Positions 8,447 to 16,694 of a stretch of 36,531 bases of DNA are shown piece after piece; the stretch's first letter is position 1, and the number at the start of each line of letters is the position of its first letter. This DNA is from Intestinibacillus massiliensis. Its GTDB lineage: Bacteria; Bacillota; Clostridia; Oscillospirales; Butyricicoccaceae. The stretch spans positions 429,640 through 466,170 of the forward strand of contig NZ_LT707059.1 in NCBI RefSeq assembly GCF_900155735.1, in the 5' to 3' direction. The notes beneath the pieces were generated by a model. The model saw nothing but the letters and a program-made list of their open reading frames with translations. It did not search any database and was not told the origin of the DNA. Both the position numbers and the translations under genes were made by a program.

Positions 8447-9788
8447 AAAACGTCCGGCGACGGCGCGTGAAGTCGCCGCCTTTTCCCTTTTCTCCATGGC
8501 GGAGGACGGCGCCTGGTCGGACGGTGCGCTGCACCAATACCTCGCCCGCGCCGGCCTGCCCGGGCGGGATGCGGCGCTGGCCACGCGCCTGTGCTACGGC
8601 GTGCTGCAAAACCGCGCGATGTGCGACTTTTACCTTGCGAAGTTTTCCAGCGTGCGCCTGCGGAAAATCGCGCCGCGCGTGCTCGATTGCCTGCGCCTGG
8701 GCGTGTACCAGCTCACGATGATGGAACGCATCCCGGCGCATGCCGCCGTGGGGGAAACGGTCGCGCTGATTGAGAAATACGCGCACGCAAGCCCGCGTAC
8801 CGTCGGCTATGCCAACGGCGTGCTGCGTGCGGTCGCGCGCGCGGCGCAGGAGGGCGGCCTGCCGGTGCTGGACTGCCCGGACAAGGAGCGTTATTACGCG
8901 TTGCGCTACAGCCATCCCGAATGGCTGGTGCGCGCGCTGTCCGCGCAGTTCGGGCAAAAGGAAGCTGGCAAGATCTGCGAGGCAAACAACCGCACCGCGC
9001 CGCTGTCGCTGCGCGTCAATACGCTGCGTACGACGCGGGAGGACGCGCTCCGCGCACTAGCGGACGCCGGGTTTGAACCGCGGCCGCACGAGGCCATCGC
9101 GGACGTCATCCTGTGCGCGGGCGGCGATATCGCATCCCTGCCGCTGTTCCGGGACGGCCTCGTCACGGTACAGGACGGCGCGGGCGCGGTGTGCGCCGAT
9201 ATCCTGTCGCCCACGCCGGGCGCGCTGACGGTCGATTGCTGCGCCGCGCCAGGCGGCAAAAGCTTTGCGCTCGCCGCGCGCATGCAGGATACCGGGCGGG
9301 TCGTTTCCTGCGATATCTACGAACATAAGCTGGACAGGATCCGGGCGGGCGCGGCGCGCCTTGGCCTTGGCTGTATCGAGCCGCGGCTGGCGGATGCGAC
9401 ACGGCTGCAAAATGGCCTTGCCGGTCAGGCGGACTTCGTGCTGTGCGACGTGCCCTGTTCCGGGATGGGGATTATCCGGAAAAAGCCGGAGATCCGCTAC
9501 AAGCCGGAAGCCGAGCTTGCGGGGCTTCCCGCGCTGCAAGGTGCGATTCTGGAAAACTGCGCGCAGTATGTCCGGCCGGGCGGCACGCTCGTGTACTCCA
9601 CCTGCACCGTCCTGGAACGGGAGAACGCCGGCGTGGTGGAGGGTTTCCTTGCCGCGCATCCGGGTTTTTCCGCCGTGCCGTTTACCCATCCGGCCTGCGG
9701 CGAGCGGCAGGACGGTATGGTGACGCTGCTGCCGCATGTACATGATACGGATGGGTTCTTCATTGCAAAGCTGAGGAGAAACGCATGA
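8439..9788 (+). CDS. rsmB: 16S rRNA (cytosine-967-C5)-methyltransferase RsmB
   Basis: The 449-residue enzyme methylates C967 of 16S rRNA using SAM. The N-terminal part is a NusB-like RNA-binding domain (AAFSLFSMAEDGAW to about residue 145). The methyltransferase domain carries the SAM-binding motif CCAAPGGKSFALA and the catalytic region CDVPCSGMGIIRKKPEIRYK, in which the Cys of PCSG is the expected catalytic residue. YSTCTVLEREN follows. I chose the ATG at 8439, preceded by GGAGGACGGAG, over an in-frame ATG at 8367 inside the upstream peptidase gene. The gene overlaps both neighbours. Confidence 0.95.
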   Translation: MIKKRPATAREVAAFSLFSMAEDGAWSDGALHQYLARAGLPGRDAALATRLCYGVLQNRAMCDFYLAKFSSVRLRKIAPRVLDCLRLGVYQLTMMERIPAHAAVGETVALIEKYAHASPRTVGYANGVLRAVARAAQEGGLPVLDCPDKERYYALRYSHPEWLVRALSAQFGQKEAGKICEANNRTAPLSLRVNTLRTTREDALRALADAGFEPRPHEAIADVILCAGGDIASLPLFRDGLVTVQDGAGAVCADILSPTPGALTVDCCAAPGGKSFALAARMQDTGRVVSCDIYEHKLDRIRAGAARLGLGCIEPRLADATRLQNGLAGQADFVLCDVPCSGMGIIRKKPEIRYKPEAELAGLPALQGAILENCAQYVRPGGTLVYSTCTVLERENAGVVEGFLAAHPGFSAVPFTHPACGERQDGMVTLLPHVHDTDGFFIAKLRRNA

Positions 9789-10825
9789 CCGAGATAAAAT
9801 CCCTTACATTTGACGAGCTGAAGGGGCAGCTTGCCGCGCTGGGCGAAAAGCCCTTCCGTGCGGGGCAGGTGTTCAAATGGCTGCACCAGGGCGTGGGTTC
9901 GTTCGACGAAATGACCGACCTGTCCAAGGCGCTGCGCCAGAAGCTGGCGGAAAGCTTTGTGCTGACCGTGCCGAAGGCCGTGCGCCGGCAGGTCTCCCAG
10001 CTGGACGGCACGATGAAATACCTTTGGGAGCTGCAGGGCGGCGACTGTGTCGAAAGCGTGCTGATGCGCTATAAGCACGGCAACACGGCCTGCGTCTCCA
10101 CGCAGGTGGGGTGCCGTATGGGGTGCGCGTTTTGCGCCTCCGGCCTGTTCGGCCTCAAGCGCAACCTGTCCGCGGGTGAAATTTTAGACCAAATTTTGTT
10201 TATGCAAAAGGACAGTGGGGAGAATATCCATAATATTGTACTGATGGGCACTGGCGAACCGCTCGATAATTATGAAAATGTGCTGAAATTCCTGCATATT
10301 GTCAGCTGCGAGCAAGGGATCAACATCGGGCAGCGGCATATTTCCTTGTCAACAAGCGGATTAGCTGATAAAATAGAAACGCTGGCACAGGAGAAGCTGC
10401 AAATCACGTTGTCCATATCCCTGCATGCGCCGGATAACGGGAGCCGCAGCAAGATGATGCCGGTCAACAAGAGCTTTCCGATCGAGCGGCTGCTCGAGGC
10501 GACGGGGCGGTACTTCGACATTACCGGCCGCCGCGTGTCGTATGAATATGCAATGGCACGCGGCGTGAGCGACAGGCCGTGGCAGGCGGAGCAGCTGGCA
10601 AAGCTACTGCGCGGCCGCCCGGCGCATGTCAACCTCATCCCGCTGAACCCGGTCAAGGAAAGCGCCCTGCAGCCCAGCACGCGGGAAAGCGTGCGCAGGT
10701 TTCAGGAAATCCTGGAGCGCCATGGGATCGCCGCGACGGTGCGCCGCCGCCTGGGTCCGGATATCGACGCGGCCTGCGGCCAGCTTCGCCGCAGGAACAT
10801 AGAAGAAGGTGGACAAAAAACGTGA
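9785..10825 (+). CDS. rlmN: 23S rRNA (adenine-2503-C2)- / tRNA (adenine-37-C2)-methyltransferase RlmN
   Basis: This 346-residue radical-SAM enzyme adds a C2 methyl group to A2503 of 23S rRNA and, in some bacteria, A37 of tRNAs. The CxxxCxxC iron-sulfur motif is at C110, C114 and C117. MGTGEPLDNY is the SAM-binding region. The second mechanistic cysteine lies near the C-terminus (DIDAACGQL, about C331). The length fits RlmN. The ATGA junction gives a 4-base overlap with rsmB, and a GTGA junction gives another with the phosphatase gene. Confidence 0.96.
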   Translation: MTEIKSLTFDELKGQLAALGEKPFRAGQVFKWLHQGVGSFDEMTDLSKALRQKLAESFVLTVPKAVRRQVSQLDGTMKYLWELQGGDCVESVLMRYKHGNTACVSTQVGCRMGCAFCASGLFGLKRNLSAGEILDQILFMQKDSGENIHNIVLMGTGEPLDNYENVLKFLHIVSCEQGINIGQRHISLSTSGLADKIETLAQEKLQITLSISLHAPDNGSRSKMMPVNKSFPIERLLEATGRYFDITGRRVSYEYAMARGVSDRPWQAEQLAKLLRGRPAHVNLIPLNPVKESALQPSTRESVRRFQEILERHGIAATVRRRLGPDIDAACGQLRRRNIEEGGQKT

Positions 10826-11571
10826 TAGCCTTTGGGAAAAGCGATAAGGGGTGCGTCCGGCCAACCAATCAGGATGCATTCGCAATCGACCTGCAGCCCG
10901 AAGCCGCGCTGCTTGCAGTATGCGACGGGATGGGCGGTGCGAACGCGGGCAATGTGGCCAGCCGGTTCGCCATTGAAAGCTTCATGGGGGTCATGCGGCA
11001 ATCGATAAAGCCGCAGATGGACCGCGGGTATATCTGCGACGTGCTCGTAGACGGCGTGAAATATTCCAACCGCACGGTTTTTGACCTTGCGGGCGCACAG
11101 CCTGAATTCCGCGGCATGGGGACGACGCTGGTCGGCGGCCTTGCAACGGGTAACAGCCTGGTGCTGGCGAACGTCGGCGACAGCCGCGCCTACCGCATCG
11201 GCAAAAACGGCGCGGAACGCCTGACGCAGGACCATTCCTACGTGGAGGAGATGCTGCGGCGCGGCAAGCTTACCGAGGAAGCGGCGCGCAGCCATCCGCA
11301 GAAAAACCTGATTACCCGCGCGGTTGGCGTGGAACCCGAAGTCGACTGCGACCTGTACGAGGTCGAGCTTGGGGAGGACGATATCCTGCTGTTGTGCTCT
11401 GACGGGTTAACCGGCATGGTGTGCGACGAGGATATTGCGGCGCTGGTAACACAGGCCGCGGACTTGCAGGCGGCGGTCGACGCGCTGATTGCCCGCGCCC
11501 TGGAAAACGGCGGCGCGGATAACGTAACGGCCGTATTATTTAAGCGGGAAACACCGGAAGGGAAGGAGTAA
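10822..11571 (+). CDS. stp: PP2C-family Ser/Thr protein phosphatase (Stp/PrpC)
   Basis: The 249-residue phosphatase is expected to reverse phosphorylation by the PASTA kinase encoded next. PP2C metal-binding motifs are present: CDGMGGANAGNVAS, NVGDSRAYRI, LLCSDGLTG and GADNVTAVL. Between them is LTQDHSYVEEMLRRGKLTEEAA. The best start is the GTG at 10822, which gives MIAFGKSDKGCVRPTNQD, the usual N-terminus for the family. It is preceded by AAGAAGGTGG and overlaps the rlmN stop by 4 bases. An in-frame ATG at 10579 would extend far into rlmN and is rejected. The kinase starts 4 bases after the stop. Confidence 0.95.
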   Translation: MIAFGKSDKGCVRPTNQDAFAIDLQPEAALLAVCDGMGGANAGNVASRFAIESFMGVMRQSIKPQMDRGYICDVLVDGVKYSNRTVFDLAGAQPEFRGMGTTLVGGLATGNSLVLANVGDSRAYRIGKNGAERLTQDHSYVEEMLRRGKLTEEAARSHPQKNLITRAVGVEPEVDCDLYEVELGEDDILLLCSDGLTGMVCDEDIAALVTQAADLQAAVDALIARALENGGADNVTAVLFKRETPEGKE

Positions 11572-11575
11572 TCGT

Positions 11576-13669
11576 ATGGACCAGTACATAGGGAAGCTGC
11601 TGGATAACCGGTACGAGATCCTGGAAGTCGTCGGGACCGGTGGCATGTCCGTCGTGTACAAGGCGCGATGCCGGGTGCTGAACCGCTTCGTCGCAATCAA
11701 GATTTTGAAGGAAGAATTTGCACAGGATGAGGAGTTCCGCCGCCGGTTCTATATGGAATCGCAGGCGGTCGCCAAACTGTCGCATAACAATATCGTATCG
11801 GTTTACGACGTGAGCCACACCCCAGGGCTGGAATACATTGTTATGGAGCTTATGGAGGGCATCACGCTCAAGGAGTATTTGCAAAAGAAGGGGCATTTGT
11901 CCTGGCAGGAAGCCCTGTTCTTTGCACAGCAGATCGCCCGGGCGCTCAGCCACGCCCACAGCCGCGGCATCATCCATCAGGATATCAAGCCGCAGAACAT
12001 TTTGATCCTGCGCGACGGCACGGCCAAGGTCACGGATTTCGGCATCGCGAGCTTTGCCGCGACGAGCCAGGAAACGCGCGTCGTACAGGAGGCCATCGGC
12101 TCGGTGCACTATATCTCCCCCGAGCAGGCCAAGGGGTCGACGATTGATTTCCGTACGGATATCTACTCGCTCGGCGTCGTGATGTACGAGATGCTGACCG
12201 GGAAGCTGCCGTTTGAGGGCGATAATGCGCTCGCCATCGTCATGCAGCACATCAGCGCGATGCCGTTGCTGCCGTCCGAGGTGGTGCCCGGCATCCCTCG
12301 CGGGATGGACGATATCGTCATGCATGCGATGTGCCCGACGGCAAGCCGTCGGTATGCCTCCGCGGAGGAGCTTTATAACGACCTGCAGAAGCTGAAAAAC
12401 GACCCCAATGTGACATTTCAGTACGACGGGGAATCCATCCGCGGTGAAGCGCCCTCCTTGGACGAGACGCAGGCGCTGCCGAATTATGCGGACATCCGGC
12501 ACGCGGCTTCCGCCGCACCCGCGCAGCCGCAAAAGCAGCACGCACGCTACCAGCCGGTACGTGAAGAGCCGGAAGGGTATGCGCCGCGCCCGCAGCGCAA
12601 GAAAAAGGGGTTTTTCAGCTCCCCGGTTGCCGTGGCGACGACGGCTGTGGTGGCATTTGTAATATTTGCCGTTATCGTCGGCTGGCTAATGGTTTCCAGC
12701 GGCAGCAGCGGCAAGGTCGAAGTGCCAAACCTGGTGGGTCGCAACATTTCGGATACCACGCTCGCGGAGTATGTTGATTTGAGCGACGACGCGTACCGGA
12801 ATTTCAAATTCAAGACCAAAACGGTGCAGGACGAAAACGGCGTGGACGGCGAAATCCTGAAGCAGGATCCCTCAGCAGGCGAAAAGGTCGCCGAGGGCGC
12901 CACAATTACGCTTACCGTATGCTCGGCCGGCAATGCCAAGGAAGACGAGGAATATACGGTTGAGAAGTTTGAAAACTACACCTATGACGAGGTCAAGGAG
13001 CTGCTGAAGGACACGGGCGTGATCGTACGCCGCGGGCCGGACGAGACTTCGGATACGGTCGAAAAGGATAAGGTCATCCGCACCGAGCCGGCAGAGGGCA
13101 CGAAGCTTAAACGCGGCGAAACGCTGACGGTGATCGTGAGCAGCGGTAAGGATGAAAACGCCATGGGCGTGATGATCAACGTGGTCGGCGCGCCGAAGGA
13201 CGACGCGGTCAAGGCGCTTGACGCGCTGGAAATCAAATCGGAAATCCATATTGTCGCAAGCGACAAAACAAAGGATTTAGTCGTCAGCCAGTCGGTGGAC
13301 GCAGGCGAAACGGTTTCCAAGGATAAAACGGTCATCTTGGAGGTCTCAAGCGGCGTGGCCGCGCCGGAAACGGGAGGCGACGAGCCGACGGACGGCGGCG
13401 GGGGTGAACAAAAGCCCGACGACGGCGGCGGCAGTACGGCCCCGGCGCCGCAAAAGGGCAGCGCGACCATTGACGTCGCAATCCCGGCTGCGGAGCGCGA
13501 AAGCGCGCGCATCGTCGTGAAGCAGTCCGACGGTACGGTGCTCTATGACAGTACCCTGACCGGCGCGGGCGAATCCCAGAGCATCACGCTGGAGGGCAGC
13601 GGCACGCAGATGCTGACTGTTACGGTCAACGGCGGCTATACCTCCAACCAGGAAGTGACTTTTAAGTAA
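11576..13669 (+). CDS. prkC: PASTA-domain Ser/Thr protein kinase (PrkC/Stk type)
   Basis: The 697-residue membrane kinase senses cell-wall material in other Firmicutes. The kinase domain (about residues 10-270) has the Gly-rich loop GTGGMS (20-25), Lys42, Glu61, the catalytic loop HQDIKPQN with Asp136, and DFG (154-156). In the catalytic loop the usual HRD is HQD, so this reads as a non-RD kinase. A basic stretch precedes a single membrane segment at about 350-372. Three extracellular PASTA repeats follow, starting near 381, 460 and 528. A Gly/Pro/Asp-rich linker then leads to a C-terminal beta-rich domain of about 70 residues. AAGGAG precedes the ATG. Paired with the PP2C phosphatase. Confidence 0.94.
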   Translation: MDQYIGKLLDNRYEILEVVGTGGMSVVYKARCRVLNRFVAIKILKEEFAQDEEFRRRFYMESQAVAKLSHNNIVSVYDVSHTPGLEYIVMELMEGITLKEYLQKKGHLSWQEALFFAQQIARALSHAHSRGIIHQDIKPQNILILRDGTAKVTDFGIASFAATSQETRVVQEAIGSVHYISPEQAKGSTIDFRTDIYSLGVVMYEMLTGKLPFEGDNALAIVMQHISAMPLLPSEVVPGIPRGMDDIVMHAMCPTASRRYASAEELYNDLQKLKNDPNVTFQYDGESIRGEAPSLDETQALPNYADIRHAASAAPAQPQKQHARYQPVREEPEGYAPRPQRKKKGFFSSPVAVATTAVVAFVIFAVIVGWLMVSSGSSGKVEVPNLVGRNISDTTLAEYVDLSDDAYRNFKFKTKTVQDENGVDGEILKQDPSAGEKVAEGATITLTVCSAGNAKEDEEYTVEKFENYTYDEVKELLKDTGVIVRRGPDETSDTVEKDKVIRTEPAEGTKLKRGETLTVIVSSGKDENAMGVMINVVGAPKDDAVKALDALEIKSEIHIVASDKTKDLVVSQSVDAGETVSKDKTVILEVSSGVAAPETGGDEPTDGGGGEQKPDDGGGSTAPAPQKGSATIDVAIPAAERESARIVVKQSDGTVLYDSTLTGAGESQSITLEGSGTQMLTVTVNGGYTSNQEVTFK

Positions 13670-13690
13670 TTGGGAAAAGGGAGCGAGTGT

Positions 13691-14590
13691 TTGACGGAAG
13701 GCATGATTTTAAAGGGGATCGGCGGCTTTTATTATGTGGATACGCCGGATGGGCTGGTTGAGTGCAAGGCGCGCGGCAAATTCCGTAAAACGGTCGGCAA
13801 GCCGATCGTGGGGGATCACGTGACGCTGGAAATCCAGCCGGAAGACGGTACGGGCTACTTGATTGATATCGCGTCCCGGCGAAACCAGTTGGTGCGCCCT
13901 GCGGTCGCAAACCTGGATTTGCTCGTGGTGGTCGCGTCATGCGCGCCCCCGAAGACCGACCCCTTTATGATCGATAAGGTGTTCGCGATTGCGGCGCACA
14001 AGGGGATCGGCATGCTGCTCGTCATCAACAAGGCCGACCTGGACGACGGCGCCGCCCTTGCGGAAATCTATCATAAGGCGGGCATTGAGACACTGTGCGT
14101 CAGCGCGGAGACGGGGGAGGGCATAAGCGCCCTCCGCGCCCGGCTCCGCGGGCAGACCGCCGCCTTTGCCGGAAACTCCGGGGTGGGGAAATCCAGCCTG
14201 CTCAACCGGCTGGATGACCGCTTTGGCGCGCAAGTGGGCGGGATATCCGACCGGATCGGCCGCGGCAAGCACACGACCCGCCACGTCGAACTGATGAAGC
14301 TGCCGGACGGCGGCTTTATCGCGGATACGCCCGGGTTTTCTTCCTTCGATACGGAGCAGATGGATCTGGTGCTCGCGGAAGACCTGCAATACGCATTCCC
14401 GGAATTTGCGCCCTATTTAGGGCAGTGCAAGTTCACCGGGTGCGCGCATGTCAAGGAAAAGGGCTGCGCGGTCATCGCCGCGGTCGAAGCGGGCGAAATT
14501 GCCCGCTCCCGGCACGAGAGTTACGTAAAACTTTATGACAGTGTGAAGGATATCAAACAATGGGAGCTTTCAAAGGGCGGCACGCGCTGA
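13691..14590 (+). CDS. rsgA: Ribosome small-subunit-dependent GTPase A
   Basis: The 299-residue circularly permuted GTPase assists late 30S subunit maturation. An N-terminal OB-fold is followed by motifs in permuted order: NKADL (G4), GNSGVGKSSLLN (G1), then DTPGFSSFD (G3). A C-terminal zinc knuckle has the pattern C, C, H, C in QCKFTGCAHVKEKGC. I chose the TTG start at 13691 because it gives TEGMILKGIGGFYYV, which lines up with the N-terminus of Bacillus YloQ (PEGKIIKALSGFYYV), and because AAGGGAG lies 7 bases before it. A TTG at 13670 and an ATG at 13703 fit less well. It follows prkC as in many Firmicutes. Confidence 0.94.
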   Translation: MTEGMILKGIGGFYYVDTPDGLVECKARGKFRKTVGKPIVGDHVTLEIQPEDGTGYLIDIASRRNQLVRPAVANLDLLVVVASCAPPKTDPFMIDKVFAIAAHKGIGMLLVINKADLDDGAALAEIYHKAGIETLCVSAETGEGISALRARLRGQTAAFAGNSGVGKSSLLNRLDDRFGAQVGGISDRIGRGKHTTRHVELMKLPDGGFIADTPGFSSFDTEQMDLVLAEDLQYAFPEFAPYLGQCKFTGCAHVKEKGCAVIAAVEAGEIARSRHESYVKLYDSVKDIKQWELSKGGTR

Positions 14591-15210
14591 TTTTTGCAGC
14601 CGCGCCGGAATCGGAATACGGATATATCCAGGCGTTCCTTGCGGGACATCCGGATGCTGTAATCATCTGTGCCGACGGGGGGCTGCGTCACGCGCACGCG
14701 CTGGGGCTGAAGCCCGACCTGGCCATCGGCGACTTTGACTCGGGCGAGGATACCGGCGAGGCGGCGGAAGTCCTGCGGCTGCGGCCGGAAAAGGACGACA
14801 CCGATACGCAGTCCTGCATGCGCGAGGCGTTTGCGCGCGGCTGCGCGGAGGTCACGCTCGTCTGCGCAACAGGCGGCCGGCTCGACCACTTGCTTGCCAA
14901 CCTGTCGCTTCTGGAGGAGGCGCGGGACTACGGCGGGCGCTGCACGCTGCTTGACCATCAGAACATGGCTGTTTTGCATGAAGGCGGATGCCAGCATTTC
15001 AAAATGCCGGGCCAATACCGGTATTTTTCCATCATCCCGCTGGATGAAAAACTGCAGGACGTCACAATACGGGGCGCAAAATACCCGTTGGAGCATCAAA
15101 CTTTGTTGCGTAAAGGCATGATCTCCATTTCAAACGAAGCGGGCGATTCGCCCTTTGAAGTGGAAATTGGACAGGGAACCGCGCTCATTATTTTCACAAC
15201 CGACCTTTGA
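14560..15210 (+). CDS. thiN: Thiamine diphosphokinase
   Basis: The 216-residue enzyme converts thiamine to thiamine diphosphate with ATP. Typical motifs are ICADGGLRHAHALGLKPDLAI with GDFDS, then EKDDTDTQSCMREAF, TGGRLDHLLANL, and the C-terminal strand region with ISNEAGDSPFEVEIGQGTAL. The ATG at 14560 lies inside the end of rsgA (31-base overlap), with GTGAAGGA about 10 bases upstream, so it is probably translated by coupling. In many Firmicutes the ribulose-phosphate epimerase gene rpe lies between rsgA and thiN; it is absent here. A terminator follows, closing the long operon. Confidence 0.93.
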   Translation: MGAFKGRHALIFAAAPESEYGYIQAFLAGHPDAVIICADGGLRHAHALGLKPDLAIGDFDSGEDTGEAAEVLRLRPEKDDTDTQSCMREAFARGCAEVTLVCATGGRLDHLLANLSLLEEARDYGGRCTLLDHQNMAVLHEGGCQHFKMPGQYRYFSIIPLDEKLQDVTIRGAKYPLEHQTLLRKGMISISNEAGDSPFEVEIGQGTALIIFTTDL

Positions 15211-15230
15211 CAGGATATTTTGTGTATATT

Positions 15231-15266
15231 CGCCATCGTACCCAATGGGTGCGGTGGCTTTTTTTG
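15231..15266 (+). terminator. Intrinsic terminator after thiN
   Basis: GCCATCGTACCCA pairs with TGGGTGCGGTGGC, including two G-U pairs and a very small loop, and runs straight into seven T residues. It closes the long plus-strand operon that ends with thiN. Confidence 0.8.
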
Positions 15267-15299
15267 TTGTGTTTGTTTTGCAATTTCCAAAAGTCGTAC

Positions 15300-15328
15300 T
15301 TGCAAAACAAAAACAACAAGAATATAAT
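15300..15328 (+). promoter_or_regulatory. Sigma-A promoter of the aminotransferase gene
   Basis: TTGCAA (15300-15305), a 17-base spacer and a perfect TATAAT (15323-15328) lie about 45 bases before the chosen start codon. The surroundings are A/T-rich, unlike the coding regions. Confidence 0.8.
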
Positions 15329-15371
15329 AAGGAAGACGATTAAAGAGAGAATCTATGGAGGTAGGTTGGTT

Positions 15372-16568
15372 GTGTTAAAACCCATTTCAAAAATTGCCTC
15401 GCAGGTACAGGCGTCCACGACGCTTGCGATTGACGCAATGTACAAACAGATGAAGGCGCGCGGCGAGGATGTCGTCGGCTTCGGCGCCGGCGAGCCTGAT
15501 TTCCCGACCCCTGAGAGGATCAAGGCGGCGGGGATTGCCGCGATTATGGGGGACCATACGCGCTACACGCCCGCGTCCGGCCTGCCTTCGCTGAAAGAAG
15601 CCGCATGCCTGCGCCTCAAGCTGGACTGCGGTGTGGAATATACGCCGGATCAGATCGTGGTCGCGTCCGGAGCAAAACACAACGTCTATATTGCGCTCAT
15701 GACCCTGTGCAACCCGGGCGACGAGGTGGTTATCCTTGCGCCGTACTGGGTATCCTACAGCGAGATGGTGCAGCAGGCCGGCGCGGTGCCGGTTATCGTG
15801 GCAGCGACGGAAGCGCAGCAGTTCAAGGTAAGCGCGGCGCAGCTCGAGGCCGCGATCACGGAAAACACCAAGGTTGTCATGCTCAACTCGCCCTCCAACC
15901 CGACCGGCATGGTCTATTCCCGCGAGGAGCTGCAGGCGATCGCGGATGTGTGCGTGCGCCGCAACGTATATGTGATCGCCGACGAGATTTACTGCAACCT
16001 GATTTATGACGACCTGGAGTTCGTATCCTTCGCTTCGCTGGGCGAAGACGTCAAGGAGCGCACCATCCTGATCAACGGCGTTTCCAAGTCCTATGCGATG
16101 ACGGGCTGGCGCGTCGGCTATGCGGCTGCCAACAAGCAGATCGCCAAGGTGATGGGCAACTACCTCAGCCATTCCACCTCCGCGCCGAGCACGGTCTCCC
16201 AGTATGCCGCGATTGAAGCGCTGACCGGTACGCAGGAGGATATCGACGCCATGCGCCTCGAGTTCCAGGAGCGCCGCGACCACCTGGTCGAGCGCATGAA
16301 CCGGATTGAGGGCGTTTCCTGCCTGCGCCCGCAGGGCGCGTTCTATGTCATGATGAACATGGAAAGCTTCATTGGCAAGGAAATGTATGGGCAGATGATC
16401 CATGACGACGTGGATTTTGCGAAGCTGTTCCTCGAAAAAGGCAAGGTTGCAACCGTGCCGTGCAGCTCCTTCGCCGCGCCCGGTTACATCCGCTGGAGTT
16501 ATGCAACTTCCATGCGGGAGATCGACAAGGGGCTTGACCGTTTAGAACAGTTCATAAAAAACGCTTGA
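15372..16568 (+). CDS. Class I/II pyridoxal-phosphate aminotransferase, aspartate aminotransferase-like
   Basis: The 398-residue protein belongs to fold-type I aminotransferases of the aspartate aminotransferase I-gamma type found in Bacillus and Clostridia. Landmarks are VVGFGAGEPDFPTPERI near the N-terminus, NSPSNPTGMVYS, DEIYCNLIYDD, the PLP-binding Lys239 in GVSKSYAMTGWRVGY, and the C-terminal YIRWSYATS with the carboxylate-binding Arg. The substrate may be aspartate/2-oxoglutarate, but sequence alone does not exclude another amino acid. I chose the GTG at 15372, 9 bases after GGAGGT. The frame is open further upstream (an ATG at 15207), but that stretch covers the terminator and promoter of this gene and cannot be coding. 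Confidence 0.88.
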   Translation: MLKPISKIASQVQASTTLAIDAMYKQMKARGEDVVGFGAGEPDFPTPERIKAAGIAAIMGDHTRYTPASGLPSLKEAACLRLKLDCGVEYTPDQIVVASGAKHNVYIALMTLCNPGDEVVILAPYWVSYSEMVQQAGAVPVIVAATEAQQFKVSAAQLEAAITENTKVVMLNSPSNPTGMVYSREELQAIADVCVRRNVYVIADEIYCNLIYDDLEFVSFASLGEDVKERTILINGVSKSYAMTGWRVGYAAANKQIAKVMGNYLSHSTSAPSTVSQYAAIEALTGTQEDIDAMRLEFQERRDHLVERMNRIEGVSCLRPQGAFYVMMNMESFIGKEMYGQMIHDDVDFAKLFLEKGKVATVPCSSFAAPGYIRWSYATSMREIDKGLDRLEQFIKNA

Positions 16569-16623
16569 ACAAACTAAATTCGCGCCGTTTTTTCTTGAAG
16601 TAAGCGGGAAAAAATGATAAAAT

Positions 16624-16655
16624 AAAGGCGGACTTTTCGCAGTCCGCCTTTTTTG
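16624..16655 (+). terminator. Intrinsic terminator between the aminotransferase gene and purB
   Basis: AAAGGCGGACT and AGTCCGCCTTT form an 11-bp stem around the loop TTTCGC, followed by a T run. The A run on the left arm means it could also work on the opposite strand. Confidence 0.9.
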
Positions 16656-16694
16656 TGTCAAAATAGAAAATAAACACCGAAAGGATGTCGTACA

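Noticed and set aside
15207-15371. An N-terminal extension of the aminotransferase back to an ATG at 15207
   Set aside because: The stretch contains the thiN terminator and the promoter of the gene itself; the encoded residues are unlike the family. The GTG at 15372 has a proper ribosome binding site.
16595-16623. Promoter-like TTGAAG, 17 bases, TAAAAT
   Set aside because: It directly abuts the terminator stem, so transcription would start inside the hairpin. It is probably chance in an A/T-rich gap, though such a start could escape the terminator and serve purB.
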